Positions 17,858 through 26,892 of a stretch of 58,220 bases of DNA are shown here, in pieces; the first letter of the stretch is position 1, and each line of letters opens with the position of its first letter. The DNA comes from a virus. A model generated the notes under the pieces. The model was not told the origin of the DNA and made no database searches. It saw only the letters and a list, made by a program, of their open reading frames with translations. Both the position numbers and the translations under genes were made by a program. The stretch covers positions 1 to 58,220 of the IMG/VR virus record IMGVR_UViG_3300042465_002836. One strand, given 5' to 3'.

Positions 17858-18382
17858 ATGGAATTGAAAGTGCGAGTGGGCACGCCTGACGATGTTGATC
17901 AGTGCATGTCATTGGCGATGCAGGCATGTGAAGAAAATGGGTTCTTGGTTCCAGAGCCAACAATGATTCTGGAGCATATCTGGTCTGCCCTGAACCAACA
18001 CCAGGGCATTATCGGGATTGTAGGAGAGCCTGGCGGACTGGTTGAAGGTGCCGTTCTTCTGAGGATTGGCAATCTGTGGTACGCCCCTCAAGAGGTAATT
18101 GAAGAAAAGGGCATTTTCATCCATCCTGAGTACAGAAGTGCGAAGGGCGGCAGAGCGCGCCGTCTTTGCGAATTCAGTAAACAAGTTGCCGACACGCTTG
18201 GCCTGCCTCTGGTGATTGGCGTTCTGTCCAACCTCCGCACCCAGGCCAAGGTCAAGATGTACCAGAGGCAATTTGGCGAACCCGCAGGGGCCTTCTGGCT
18301 TTATGGGGCCGAGACAGGGAAATGGCATGAGCCATCCTTGGAGCAAACGCAAGAAGCGGGCAAGCTCTTGCCTGTCACTTGA
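17858..18382 (+). CDS. GNAT-like N-acetyltransferase in virion module
   Basis: Protein of 174 residues with a GNAT layout: N-terminal beta-alpha (VRVGTPDDVDQCMSLAMQA), central strands (GIVGEPGGLVEGAVLLRIG), GIFIHPEYRS as the strand-4 region before the acetyl-CoA loop (KGGRARRLCEF in place of a clean Q/RxxGxG/A), then the C-terminal strands. Such enzymes recur inside podovirus structural clusters and their substrate is unknown. The start follows CCAGGAG. Confidence 0.65.
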   Translation: MELKVRVGTPDDVDQCMSLAMQACEENGFLVPEPTMILEHIWSALNQHQGIIGIVGEPGGLVEGAVLLRIGNLWYAPQEVIEEKGIFIHPEYRSAKGGRARRLCEFSKQVADTLGLPLVIGVLSNLRTQAKVKMYQRQFGEPAGAFWLYGAETGKWHEPSLEQTQEAGKLLPVT

Positions 18383-18393
18383 AAGGCTAAAAC

Positions 18394-21300
18394 ATGGGCG
18401 GCGGCGGCAAAGGCGGAACTTCATCTTCATCGGTCAAGATACCGAAAGATGTCCTGCGGCGTTATAACCAAGTCAACAAACGTGCCGAAGAAGTCGCCGC
18501 GCAGCCGTTCCAGCGTTATACGGGGCAATTTGTTGCGGGTATGAACCCTCAACAACTGGCGGGCATTGAGGGCATTAACAATGCCGCAAATGTCGGTCAG
18601 AGTTATTTCAATGAGGCTGGTGGCCTTATGCGCGCTGGGTCTGGCACTGCCACGCCTGGCCAGCTTGATATTGATCGTTACTTGAGCCCCTACACTGAGA
18701 ATGTGGTTAACGCCACGCAGCGCACCCAAGAACAACAGAACCGCCAGCAGGCCACGCAACTGGCCGGGAATGCCATTTCTCAGGGTGCGTTTGGCGGCGA
18801 CCGCGCCGGGATTGCACAGGCCAACCTTGCCGGGCAGCAGGCCCTCTCAAACCAGCAGATCCTCGCCCAGCTTCGCCAGCAAGGCTACACGCAGGCTGTG
18901 GGCACGGCCCAGCAGCAGCAGGGGCTGGCATATCAGGCGCAGGCGGCTGATCTTGCCCGCAAACTTGCGGCAGGGCAGGGCATAGGCGGCCTCGGCGCGC
19001 AGGCCCAATCTTCTGCCCTGCAGGGCGCGCAAGCCCAAATCGGCGCCGGTACGCTGCAACAGCAGACTGAGCAGGCTGACTTGTCCGCCCAGTACAACCA
19101 GTTCCTTCAGGAACAAGGTTATCCCTTCCAGGTGGCCCAGTTCTTGGCAAACATCGCCATGGGCACAGGCGCATTGTCCGGGTCCACGACCACGACCACG
19201 CAGCCCGGGGGCTTTTTCTCAGACGAGCGGCTCAAGGAAGACATCAAGCCCGTTGGCAAGACGTTTGACGGCCAGGACATCTATTCTTACCGTTACAAGG
19301 GCGACAACCGGACCCAGATCGGCCTTCTGGCCCAAGAGGTCGAGCGGCATCACCCCAAGGCTGTTGGCCTCGCTGGCGGCTACAAGACCGTGGACTATGA
19401 CCGCGCCACTGAGAAGGCGGCGGATCGAGGGCACTTCTATCGTGGCGGCTTGGTCGCCTCCCAAGGCGGCGGCGTTGGCTATGGCAATGCTGGCGAAGGG
19501 TTTGCGGACGGCGGGATGCCTATTGGCGGCGATATCTACCAAATCCTTGCCGCACAGAAGGCCATGTTCCCGTATCAGACGGCTGGCATGTACGGCCATC
19601 AGCCGGGTACAGGGGCTTACGGCGTTGCCACCCCTGAGCAGAATATCGGGGATCTAGCCAACGTATTTCATTCGCGCTCCGCTGAACCGCCGCAGCAACA
19701 GAAGTCTCCGTTCCAGCAGGCCTTGGACACCGGCACCCAAGTCACTTCGACCTACAAGGGTGGCAAAGACATATACAACACTGCCGGCGACATTTACGAC
19801 TGGGGCAGGGACCAGTATTATTCTACCTTTACAGATCCTCTTATGGCGTCAACCCCGGGCAAAAGAGCTTCCGGCGGCCTTGTTCGTCCCAATTACGACT
19901 TGGGCGGATCTTTGCCTTACGGGCAGTCTCAAGGATCTGTTCTGTCTGATGTTGTCAAAGATACTGAGGCTGACGCCAACAGAGCTAAGTCTTCAGCCCC
20001 CGCATCTCAGTCGGCCCCTACCAGTGGCGGTGGCGATGGCGGCCTTGGTCAGATAGCCGGCACGACCTCTGGTCTAATCAATATGGGCCAAGACATCGGT
20101 TCGCTATTTGGCCCAGCCAAGGAAGGCTTGGAGGCCGCAAAGCTCGCTGGCGCCCTTGGCGAGGCAGGGGGAGCGGCTGCTGGCCTTGGCAGTGCAGGCA
20201 GTGCTGCCGCTGGCCTTGGCAGTGCCGCTGCAGGCGCAGCCGGTGCAGGGACTGCTGCCGCTGGCGCTGCTGGGGCCGCCGGCGCCGCTGGCGGGCTTGC
20301 CGGGATTGGGTCTTCAATCGCTTCGGCCTTGCCTTTCTTGGCGTTTCTTTCAGACAAACGCCTCAAAGAAGACATCCGGCACATCGGCAAGACCTTTGAT
20401 GGGCAGTCGGTCTATTCGTATCGCTATAAGGGCGATCCCCGCACCCAGATCGGGCTGTTGGCGCAGGAGGTCGAGCGCCATCACCCTGATGCTGTTGGCA
20501 GTGCGGGGGACTACAAGACGGTTGATTATGACGCTGCGACCAAGGATGCAGCCAAGCGGGGGCATTTTGCCTCGGGCGGTTTGGCTGGTCGGCGCGGTTA
20601 TGATGTTGGTGGAACTCCAATTACAGACCAACAGCTTCAAGATGCAGTTGATAAGGCCAGAGATCCTGGGCTCTTTGACCGCATTGCCAACGCCACGCCA
20701 GGCTTCATCCGCCGGGGTGTAGAGGCGGTGCCGGGTGCGCTTGATAAGCTATCAAAGGCTGACAACCTGATCCCGCTGGTTTCAGGCATTGCGGCTATGG
20801 GCACGGCCCCGACGCGAGAACTTGGCGTAGCCCTTGCCGCCGGTTTGGGTGCGGGCGCTCAGTCCGCCCAGCAGATGCGCCAGTTCGGCCTTGAGCAGGG
20901 CAGGCTTGGCCTGACGGCTCAACAAGTTGCTCTGCAACGCCTGAAAGCCGGTGCTGAACTGACCTCAATGCTCAGGAAAATAAGGCTGGGCGAGTCAATG
21001 GCTACTGGCGCGCCTCAAACAACTTATAATGATATCTTGGGTGGCCAAGATTTTGCTGACGCATTCCAGAAGTCGCTAGGGGGCTTCCCCACTATTGGTG
21101 GCGGATCTACGACTGTACCTGAAATCCCGACTGCAGGCGGCCTTGTCCCGGCTGGAGGCGCTGCCCCAAGCCTTGGCGGGTCAATGCCTGCAGAGATGCC
21201 GTCACCCACAGCAGCCGCTCCCGGCCTGGCTGGAGGCCCTGCCGTTGGCGGCGGTGCCGCTCCAGGCTTGGGCGGAGCCCAGCCAGCTACTGCCCCGGCC

Positions 21301-22803
21301 TCTCCCGCCGCGCCTGGCGCTGCGCCCGTTGCGCCGGCAATGCCGCCCGCAATTTCGCCCGCAGCAGCCGCGGCTAGCGCAATGCCTGCCGGCAATAGTC
21401 CGTTCTGGCAGGGCGTCCCCCTTAATCAAAATATGCCCAGGCTTGTGGAAAACTATAAGGCGGCCTTGGCTTCAGGAGAATTCGCTGCGGCTGAGACCAT
21501 CAGCAACTCCATGAACGGCATCATGGAGCGCGGCGTTGTCTATAAAGATGGGCAAGTCGTACCTATCCCTGGTTTTGCTGAAGCCAAGGCACGTCAGGTA
21601 GCCATAGAAGCCGCTTCCAGGACTACCGCAGAACGCAGTGCTGCACTTCCCTTTATTGCGCCAGAACTCCGGGCACGGGCCGGGGTTGAGATTGAGACCG
21701 GCACCAGAATTATGCCTGACGGCAGTGTTGTTCGGATACCGCCTGGCGCTGGAGGAGCCCCTGCGGGCGCTCCCGGCGGCGCTCCCGGCGCGGCGCCAGC
21801 GGCAGGCGGCAGACCGGCCGCGGGCAGCGCGACAGCCCCTGTTGAAGCTACTCCCGTCACGCCGGAAGAACAGCCGCCTACTCGTACTAAAGCGGAAGTA
21901 GATCCATCGTTTGGCACAATCAAAACGGCCATCCCCCAAGCTCCTGCTGGCGGCGGCCTTCCCCAAGTGAATTTGCCGCCGGGAGCCGTTCAGCAACAAC
22001 CTTCGCCGGCACAGGCCCAGCAGATTGAGCAAGATGCCGCTTTGGCTAAAGCGACACTGGGCAATCAGGCAAACATTCAAACGTCAATCCACCGCTCTTT
22101 TGCTATGGCTGCGGCGTATAAATCCGTTGCTGCCGGCAGGGTGCCAGACACAGCCCGCCTTATTGCTGAATACGCCACTTCTATAGGCGCCCCTGAAGTC
22201 GCGCAGCAGATTTTGGGCGGCGATATGGATGCGGTGGCGGCAGCAAACTGGTTCCAGAAGAACAAAGTCAACGCCACTATGGAGAACTTGAAGGCCCTCA
22301 ACCCACAGTTCACGCAATCTGAATTTGCCGAAATGAGTGAGTCTGGGTCAGCAACACTAAATCTTGACCCTGTTGCCGCGCACAAACTTGTCAGCGAGCA
22401 GCTTGGCACGCTCATGGCGGCGGACCAGTTCCAGCGAGATTGGCGCGTGGCTCAGACGCAGGGCTGGACCAGTTTGTCGGCCTTCCAGAACGCCTGGACC
22501 GAAGCCAACCCGATGGATGATTTCATCAAGACGGCGGCCTCGCAGATCGGCACCTTCAGGGGTATGGACGTTCCCCCGCCTGACAAGATGACCGTTGGCG
22601 CAACATACGTCTTGCCAGATCGTATGGACCCCCAGGCGGCTGAAGCATACGCCGCCGTGGGCATAAACCCTGGCGACACGTTTGTTTACCTTGGCCCACA
22701 ATACCAGCCTGAGAAGCTCGACAGACCTTTGACACAGAAAGAGCTTTCCCCTGCAGACTACCGCAAGACCCATGGAATACAGGTTCCTGAGACACGGCAG
22801 TGA
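18394..22803 (+). CDS. Large virion protein with two internal S74 chaperone-like domains
   Basis: Protein of 1,469 residues. Residues 1-260 are Gln/Ala-rich helical (QQLAGIEG, QQQGLAYQ), like ejected internal proteins. Two Peptidase S74-type intramolecular chaperone domains follow: SDERLK with Ser276 and Lys281, and SDKRLK with Ser653 and Lys658. Each continues into YSYRYKGD, QIGLLAQEVERHHP and YKTVDYD. In the known family this Ser-Lys pair cleaves the chain, normally at the C terminus of a fibre. Here both copies are internal, each followed by GG-rich linkers. A Pro/Ala/Gly-rich hinge (about 900-1000 and 1105-1190) precedes a helical C-terminal third. Confidence 0.7.
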   Translation: MGGGGKGGTSSSSVKIPKDVLRRYNQVNKRAEEVAAQPFQRYTGQFVAGMNPQQLAGIEGINNAANVGQSYFNEAGGLMRAGSGTATPGQLDIDRYLSPYTENVVNATQRTQEQQNRQQATQLAGNAISQGAFGGDRAGIAQANLAGQQALSNQQILAQLRQQGYTQAVGTAQQQQGLAYQAQAADLARKLAAGQGIGGLGAQAQSSALQGAQAQIGAGTLQQQTEQADLSAQYNQFLQEQGYPFQVAQFLANIAMGTGALSGSTTTTTQPGGFFSDERLKEDIKPVGKTFDGQDIYSYRYKGDNRTQIGLLAQEVERHHPKAVGLAGGYKTVDYDRATEKAADRGHFYRGGLVASQGGGVGYGNAGEGFADGGMPIGGDIYQILAAQKAMFPYQTAGMYGHQPGTGAYGVATPEQNIGDLANVFHSRSAEPPQQQKSPFQQALDTGTQVTSTYKGGKDIYNTAGDIYDWGRDQYYSTFTDPLMASTPGKRASGGLVRPNYDLGGSLPYGQSQGSVLSDVVKDTEADANRAKSSAPASQSAPTSGGGDGGLGQIAGTTSGLINMGQDIGSLFGPAKEGLEAAKLAGALGEAGGAAAGLGSAGSAAAGLGSAAAGAAGAGTAAAGAAGAAGAAGGLAGIGSSIASALPFLAFLSDKRLKEDIRHIGKTFDGQSVYSYRYKGDPRTQIGLLAQEVERHHPDAVGSAGDYKTVDYDAATKDAAKRGHFASGGLAGRRGYDVGGTPITDQQLQDAVDKARDPGLFDRIANATPGFIRRGVEAVPGALDKLSKADNLIPLVSGIAAMGTAPTRELGVALAAGLGAGAQSAQQMRQFGLEQGRLGLTAQQVALQRLKAGAELTSMLRKIRLGESMATGAPQTTYNDILGGQDFADAFQKSLGGFPTIGGGSTTVPEIPTAGGLVPAGGAAPSLGGSMPAEMPSPTAAAPGLAGGPAVGGGAAPGLGGAQPATAPASPAAPGAAPVAPAMPPAISPAAAAASAMPAGNSPFWQGVPLNQNMPRLVENYKAALASGEFAAAETISNSMNGIMERGVVYKDGQVVPIPGFAEAKARQVAIEAASRTTAERSAALPFIAPELRARAGVEIETGTRIMPDGSVVRIPPGAGGAPAGAPGGAPGAAPAAGGRPAAGSATAPVEATPVTPEEQPPTRTKAEVDPSFGTIKTAIPQAPAGGGLPQVNLPPGAVQQQPSPAQAQQIEQDAALAKATLGNQANIQTSIHRSFAMAAAYKSVAAGRVPDTARLIAEYATSIGAPEVAQQILGGDMDAVAAANWFQKNKVNATMENLKALNPQFTQSEFAEMSESGSATLNLDPVAAHKLVSEQLGTLMAADQFQRDWRVAQTQGWTSLSAFQNAWTEANPMDDFIKTAASQIGTFRGMDVPPPDKMTVGATYVLPDRMDPQAAEAYAAVGINPGDTFVYLGPQYQPEKLDRPLTQKELSPADYRKTHGIQVPETRQ

Positions 22804-22812
22804 GGACTGAAA

Positions 22813-25053
22813 ATGGCAACCGAAGTCGATCCAAACAGCCCCTGGGCAAAGTATTCCGCCAAGCCCTCGCCTGCCGCGCAGCCCACGCCCAAGCCCACGC
22901 TGGACGTTAATCAAGCTGCCATAGACAGCGGGACGGTCACCCCAGACGTTCCCGCTGCGGCCGCCATGCGGCCTACGACTGAGTCCACTGCGATATCGCC
23001 TCTCGTAGGTTTCAATCGAGGCTTGGCAAACGTGGTGGGCGCCCTCCCTGACGCCGTCAGCTACGCTATGAGGAAAACCCTGCCAGAGGGATATGCCCCG
23101 AAGTCATCTGCTGACACTGTCATGGGCAGCGACTGGCTCAAGAGCCTCATGCAAGTTGACCAGCCAAGATTTCAGCCCAGAAGCAATATTGAGAACGTGC
23201 TTCAATCGTCTGGGGCGGCTGTCCCATTGGCTCTCTCAATCCCACTTGCAGCAAGGGGCGTTGCAGCCCAGCTTCCAAGCGCAATTTCAAGGATGGCTCC
23301 CACCACTGCCGGCGTCATCCAGACTATTGGCAAGGGCTCACCCACGACGGTCGGTCAGACAGCCAGCCAAGCAACCGGGGAGTTTGCCGGAAGTGCGCTT
23401 GGCACCACTGCAGAGACTTTTGCCCCAGATCCTCTGAAGCCCGCCGCAAACGTACTAGGAAATCTGGTTGGCGGCTTAAGTGCCAATGTTGGCACCGACC
23501 TTTTGGGTTCGCGGTTTTCATATGACCCCAGTTCCGTTGCGGCTTCTGCGAACCGTCTGGGCGTTTCTTTGCCCAACGCCGCCGTGAACCCGTCCCAGCT
23601 TGTTCAGCGTGCGGGCCAAACGCTCAAGATCATTCCTTGGGGCGGTGAACCCTTGTCGCAAGCGTCCGCAAGGTCATTGGGTGAACTGCAGGCGTCTGCA
23701 GCGGGGCTAGTTTCTCGCTTGGGCGGCGGAACCGCAGAACAAGGTGGACAGGCGGCAAAGACGGCCTTGGTTGACTGGATGGGGCCAAAGACAAGTAATG
23801 CGATTGCGGCAAAATATGATGCTGTTGATAACGCCATCACTAACCCCAACGCCACAACACCATTGCTTAATGCAAATCGAATAGCTCAAACGTTGCAGCA
23901 AGAATATGACGCGCAGGGCCTTTACAATTCTCCAATTCCTGCGGTCAAGTTTATTGAGTCTGCGCTTTCTACTCCTCTAACATATGAGGGTGTTAAGGGG
24001 CTAAGAAGCAGGGTTGGCGAGCTTTTAAAAAACCCTCAAGCCATGACCAGCCAAGGCATTTCAAATGGCGAATTGAAACGCATTTATGCCGCTTTGACTG
24101 ATGATCTTGGGCAAGCAGCAGAGAATGCTGGCGGTCCTGCCGCCAAACAAGCCTGGACTGAGGCAAATTCTTTTACAAGGCAAATCAAAGCCACAAATGC
24201 GCGCCTTGCCAAGCTTATGGGCGGCCCAAATGTAGATCCTGACCAAGTTCCGGCGGAAGCCGTGTTTGGGCGCTTGCTGACCGCGGCTTCATCTACAAGA
24301 GGCGCTGATTTGCGCTTGCTGCGGACGGCGAAGAGCATTGTGCCGCCTGATCAATGGAACGAATTTTTGTCTGGGACAATCTCTCAAATGGGCCGCACGG
24401 CTAAAAATGAATTTAGCCCAGGTTCTTTTGCGACATCTCTCAACAAAATGCCCCCCGCAAGCCGGGACATTATGTTTGGTCCAACGGGAAGCCCAACCAG
24501 AGACGCAATTGAAGACATTACAAATGTTGCCAAATTGGGCCAGAAGCTTGAGGGCTTTACCAATCCTTCAGGCACCGCCCAGAATATTGTTATGGCGGGT
24601 GGCGGCGTGGGCCTCTACACAAACATGGCGGAAACGCTTGTAGGCCTTGTAGGGACAAGAGGGCTGTCTGAATATCTGTCAAATCCGGTCAGTGCCCGTC
24701 AGATCAGTAGATGGTCCCGCGCATATCAGGACGCAGTGACAAACAGCCGGGGCGATGCGGATACATTCCGCCGGCTCATGGTGAACCCGACAGCGTCCTT
24801 GATGGCTGAGAACCCAGACAGAGAAGTGCGCGAGGCCCGCCAGGCACAACAACAAGCCGGGGGCCGCGCTGACGGCGGTCGTGTAGGCTATCGCGCTGGC
24901 GGCCGCATCCTTGATCACGCAAGCCAGGCTGGCGCCTTGGTGCGGGCAGCCGAGACGGCAAAGAAGCGGATCAGCCAAACGACCGAACCGCTTCTGGAGA
25001 TGCCGGATGAGGCCGTGGTTAAGGCTTTGAGCGTGGCAAATGAGAATATCTAG
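22813..25053 (+). CDS. Probable internal (ejected) virion protein
   Basis: Protein of 746 residues, mostly helical with Gly/Ala-rich segments. The N terminus reads DPNSPWAKYSAKPSP, a starting motif common in large phage internal proteins. The C terminus contains ADGGRVGYRAGGRI, the GG-type motif shared with other virion proteins here, then a last helical block. It is the final gene of the rightward virion module; its stop overlaps the stop of the converging leftward operon (CTAG at 25050-25053) with no terminator between. A DNA-ejection role is inferred. Confidence 0.5.
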   Translation: MATEVDPNSPWAKYSAKPSPAAQPTPKPTLDVNQAAIDSGTVTPDVPAAAAMRPTTESTAISPLVGFNRGLANVVGALPDAVSYAMRKTLPEGYAPKSSADTVMGSDWLKSLMQVDQPRFQPRSNIENVLQSSGAAVPLALSIPLAARGVAAQLPSAISRMAPTTAGVIQTIGKGSPTTVGQTASQATGEFAGSALGTTAETFAPDPLKPAANVLGNLVGGLSANVGTDLLGSRFSYDPSSVAASANRLGVSLPNAAVNPSQLVQRAGQTLKIIPWGGEPLSQASARSLGELQASAAGLVSRLGGGTAEQGGQAAKTALVDWMGPKTSNAIAAKYDAVDNAITNPNATTPLLNANRIAQTLQQEYDAQGLYNSPIPAVKFIESALSTPLTYEGVKGLRSRVGELLKNPQAMTSQGISNGELKRIYAALTDDLGQAAENAGGPAAKQAWTEANSFTRQIKATNARLAKLMGGPNVDPDQVPAEAVFGRLLTAASSTRGADLRLLRTAKSIVPPDQWNEFLSGTISQMGRTAKNEFSPGSFATSLNKMPPASRDIMFGPTGSPTRDAIEDITNVAKLGQKLEGFTNPSGTAQNIVMAGGGVGLYTNMAETLVGLVGTRGLSEYLSNPVSARQISRWSRAYQDAVTNSRGDADTFRRLMVNPTASLMAENPDREVREARQAQQQAGGRADGGRVGYRAGGRILDHASQAGALVRAAETAKKRISQTTEPLLEMPDEAVVKALSVANENI

Positions 25054-25307
25054 TCCACAAACTCCATCACCTTGCCAATAAGGGATGTATTGAGGATCAT
25101 CTTGCCTTTAAGCGTCCAGAGCGTGACTTTGTTCGGGCTTTCCCTGTAGTAATGCTCGCAAAGAATGAAGTCTTCGTTGGTTAATTCTTCGAGGAATTCT
25201 TCAATGCTTTCTACAGGGTAATCGCATATGACCTGATGCACCAGGTTATTGGACTTTGACGCCATGTTCATGGTCACAAGGAAGCGCACAGGGTATCTCC
25301 ATATCAT
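25050..25307 (-). CDS. Hypothetical acidic protein, last gene of leftward operon
   Basis: Protein of 85 residues with an acidic middle (ESIEEFLEELTNEDFILCEHYY) and a C-terminal beta part (TLWTLKGKMILNTS). Not recognised. The true start may be an internal ATG near 25271. It ends against the stop codon of the rightward virion module. Confidence 0.5.
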   Translation of the reverse strand: MIWRYPVRFLVTMNMASKSNNLVHQVICDYPVESIEEFLEELTNEDFILCEHYYRESPNKVTLWTLKGKMILNTSLIGKVMEFVD

Positions 25308-25318
25308 GCCTCAGATCA

Positions 25319-25489
25319 TCATTCTGTCCCCGGCGCAGAATGCACGATACGACACCCTGATGCAAACAAACGTGCCGCCTTGTCCATGGCCCAATCGGGC
25401 ATAGGCTGGAACAAGGCGCCGTCTGTCTCATCCCACCCCGATGAACGGCGGTACATCTCAACCCAGGGGGTCGAGAGTATTCGGGCCAT
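25319..25489 (-). CDS. Small hypothetical protein
   Basis: About 56 residues from the ATG at 25489 (MARILSTPWVEMYRRSSGWD), ending CRIVHSAPGTE. The frame is open to 25570 but the upstream part overlaps the neighbouring gene out of frame and looks non-coding, so I chose the later start. WDETDGALFQPMPDWAMDKA gives it a protein-like composition. Not recognised. Confidence 0.45.
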   Translation of the reverse strand: MARILSTPWVEMYRRSSGWDETDGALFQPMPDWAMDKAARLFASGCRIVHSAPGTE

Positions 25490-25667
25490 CCACAAGATCT
25501 GCTGTTCTGGTGTCACGCTTGCCTCCGCGCCTGACGCGCCGGTTGAATGTCGCCTTTGCCTTCTTTGCATCGCCCGGGCGGCGCTTATGGAACTGCCGTG
25601 CCTTGGTCAACATATCGTACTCATCGCCTCCCTGGAGGCTACAGCCCGTCGATTTCTCGGATGCCAT
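25458..25667 (-). CDS. Small basic hypothetical protein
   Basis: Protein of 69 residues, basic in its middle (KARQFHKRRPGDAKKAKATF). The ATG at 25667 has GGGGAG six bases upstream. It overlaps its downstream neighbour by about 32 bases and its upstream neighbour by 29, typical of the compact leftward operon. Not recognised. Confidence 0.45.
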   Translation of the reverse strand: MASEKSTGCSLQGGDEYDMLTKARQFHKRRPGDAKKAKATFNRRVRRGGKRDTRTADLVDGPNTLDPLG

Positions 25668-25872
25668 GGACATCTCCCCGCACGCCTACAAGCCCGTTCC
25701 AAGCCCGGGCCAGAGCATAGACAGCATCATCATAGCCCAGGAAATTGTCTGCCGTCCTTGGTGCGTATTTGACCCCCACAAGGCTGGCAATGTGGGCGGG
25801 GGTCCAACCGGCCTCCCGCAGCCACATCACATGCTCCAGGGCAACCTCAACGGCATAATCACTGGGCGTCAT
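25639..25872 (-). CDS. Small HTH-like hypothetical protein
   Basis: Protein of 77 residues. Residues 8-35 (ALEHVMWLREAGWTPAHIASL) have the spacing of a helix-turn-helix unit, where GWTPAHIASLVGV would be the turn and recognition helix. No family is identified. Its start lies within the end of the 31-residue membrane gene upstream. Confidence 0.5.
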   Translation of the reverse strand: MTPSDYAVEVALEHVMWLREAGWTPAHIASLVGVKYAPRTADNFLGYDDAVYALARAWNGLVGVRGDVHGIREIDGL

Positions 25873-25954
25873 GGCCGCCCATCAATATGTCCATGATGTT
25901 GAGCAGGACGTGGGCGAGAAACACGCCAATCGTGATCTGCGCGATGAGCATCAT
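25859..25954 (-). CDS. 31-residue single-span membrane protein
   Basis: Starting MMLIAQITIGVFLAHVLLNI, the peptide is one hydrophobic helix with a short polar tail. AAAGGTT precedes the start. It is linked by an ATGA overlap to the 49-residue gene upstream and overlaps the next gene by 14 bases, so it is in a translationally coupled chain. A host-membrane effector is possible; no function is known. Confidence 0.5.
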   Translation of the reverse strand: MMLIAQITIGVFLAHVLLNIMDILMGGHDAQ

Positions 25955-26100
25955 TGTGTTAACCTTTCTCGCACCATCATGCGCCATAGCGCAGCTTGTT
26001 CCAAGGTGGGCTGGGCCTCTGGGCCGACCTCATCGGACCAAAGCACCCAGCCGCATAGGCTGATCACCAGCAGGATCAGCAGCCTTAGACAGTGCGCCAT
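25951..26100 (-). CDS. 49-residue membrane-anchored protein
   Basis: MAHCLRLLILLVISLCGWVL is a signal-anchor helix; the remaining 29 residues are polar. It overlaps the upstream gene by 16 bases and the downstream membrane peptide by four (ATGA). Two adjacent tiny membrane proteins in an early operon suggest host takeover or superinfection roles, but nothing in the sequence decides. Confidence 0.5.
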   Translation of the reverse strand: MAHCLRLLILLVISLCGWVLWSDEVGPEAQPTLEQAALWRMMVRERLTQ

Positions 26101-26291
26101 ACGCGGACGCAATTTTCGCCTTCAGCCCTGGTCATCCAGCGCATTTTGACGGTCCGCTGCGCCTTTTGGATGGCCGCCCGCAGGCCCATCAGATCTTCCT
26201 TAGACACCAGGATGCTGTCCCCCACGCCCATGTCGGTTAATGGGTATTTGCCGCCGTTAGGAATGGGGACGCCTTTCTCAATCTTGTACAT
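26085..26291 (-). CDS. Conserved small phage protein (DUF7303-like)
   Basis: Protein of 68 residues with KIEKGVPIPNGGKYPLTDMG, then VGDSILV, a helix, and the C-terminal ENCVRVWRTV. This arrangement (PIP...YP...M.VGDS...VRVWR) is a widespread small family of phages and proteobacteria of unknown function, often near replication or recombination genes as here. The family number is from memory. Confidence 0.6.
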   Translation of the reverse strand: MYKIEKGVPIPNGGKYPLTDMGVGDSILVSKEDLMGLRAAIQKAQRTVKMRWMTRAEGENCVRVWRTV

Positions 26292-26301
26292 ATCTGCCTC
26301 C

Positions 26302-26622
26302 TTATTTCAGGTTCATTTCTGCGCGCCGGTTGGCCTGACGCGACCGCCAGGTTTCCCACCGCATCTTGGCGAGGTCGGCCTTGGCCTTTGCAAGACCAGC
26401 GGCGATCCTGGCCGTCGTGGCCTCTTCGCTGGCGCTGATGTATTTCTCATGGCACCTGGCTGCATGTTCAGCCCGGCCAAGAGCGCCGTCCATTGAGGTC
26501 ACGATGGCGCTGAAGATGCTCTTTTCAAGCTTCTCGCAGCGCATCGCTTCCCCTTCAGCCACGGCGGCCTCCTCGAGGACCATCTGACATTCAGTCAGAA
26601 ATTCGTCTATCGACCGCTCCAT
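26302..26622 (-). CDS. Helical hypothetical protein
   Basis: Protein of 106 residues, almost wholly helical and charged, likely a coiled coil (EEAAVAEGEAMRCEKLEKS; later RIAAGLAKAKADLAKMRWE). It lies between the SSB-tipped gene and the DUF7303-like gene. Not recognised. Confidence 0.5.
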   Translation of the reverse strand: MERSIDEFLTECQMVLEEAAVAEGEAMRCEKLEKSIFSAIVTSMDGALGRAEHAARCHEKYISASEEATTARIAAGLAKAKADLAKMRWETWRSRQANRRAEMNLK

Positions 26623-26630
26623 GGCTCACC

Positions 26631-26888
26631 TCAGAACGGCACATCATCGTCCAGCGGGCGCTGGCTGGCCCGCCCACGATCTGCGTAGCCGTCCCCGCGC
26701 GACGGTGCGCTGTCACGCTCCCGCGGCACCTGGATGACCATGTTGACCGTGCCACGCTCGTCAGGCAGCGGGAGGCTGTCCAGCCAGACACTGATCGACC
26801 CGTCATCTTTACGCATGGCAGAGCCAATCTTGTGGGCAAACTTTTTGTCCTTGCCCTGTCTGAACACAATTACGTCCATCCTGCTCAT
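26631..26888 (-). CDS. Small protein with SSB-type acidic tip
   Basis: Protein of 85 residues. The body looks like a short beta barrel (MDVIVFRQGKDKKFAHKIGS, SISVWLDSLPLP, GTVNMVIQVP), then a flexible Arg/Gly-rich tail ending DDDVPF, nearly the same as the DDDIPF tip by which bacterial SSB recruits partners. Located just after the ERF annealing gene, it could bind single-stranded DNA or compete for SSB partners. The start at 26888 has AAGGAG; an alternative ATG is at 26879. Confidence 0.55.
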   Translation of the reverse strand: MSRMDVIVFRQGKDKKFAHKIGSAMRKDDGSISVWLDSLPLPDERGTVNMVIQVPRERDSAPSRGDGYADRGRASQRPLDDDVPF

Positions 26889-26892
26889 GACT

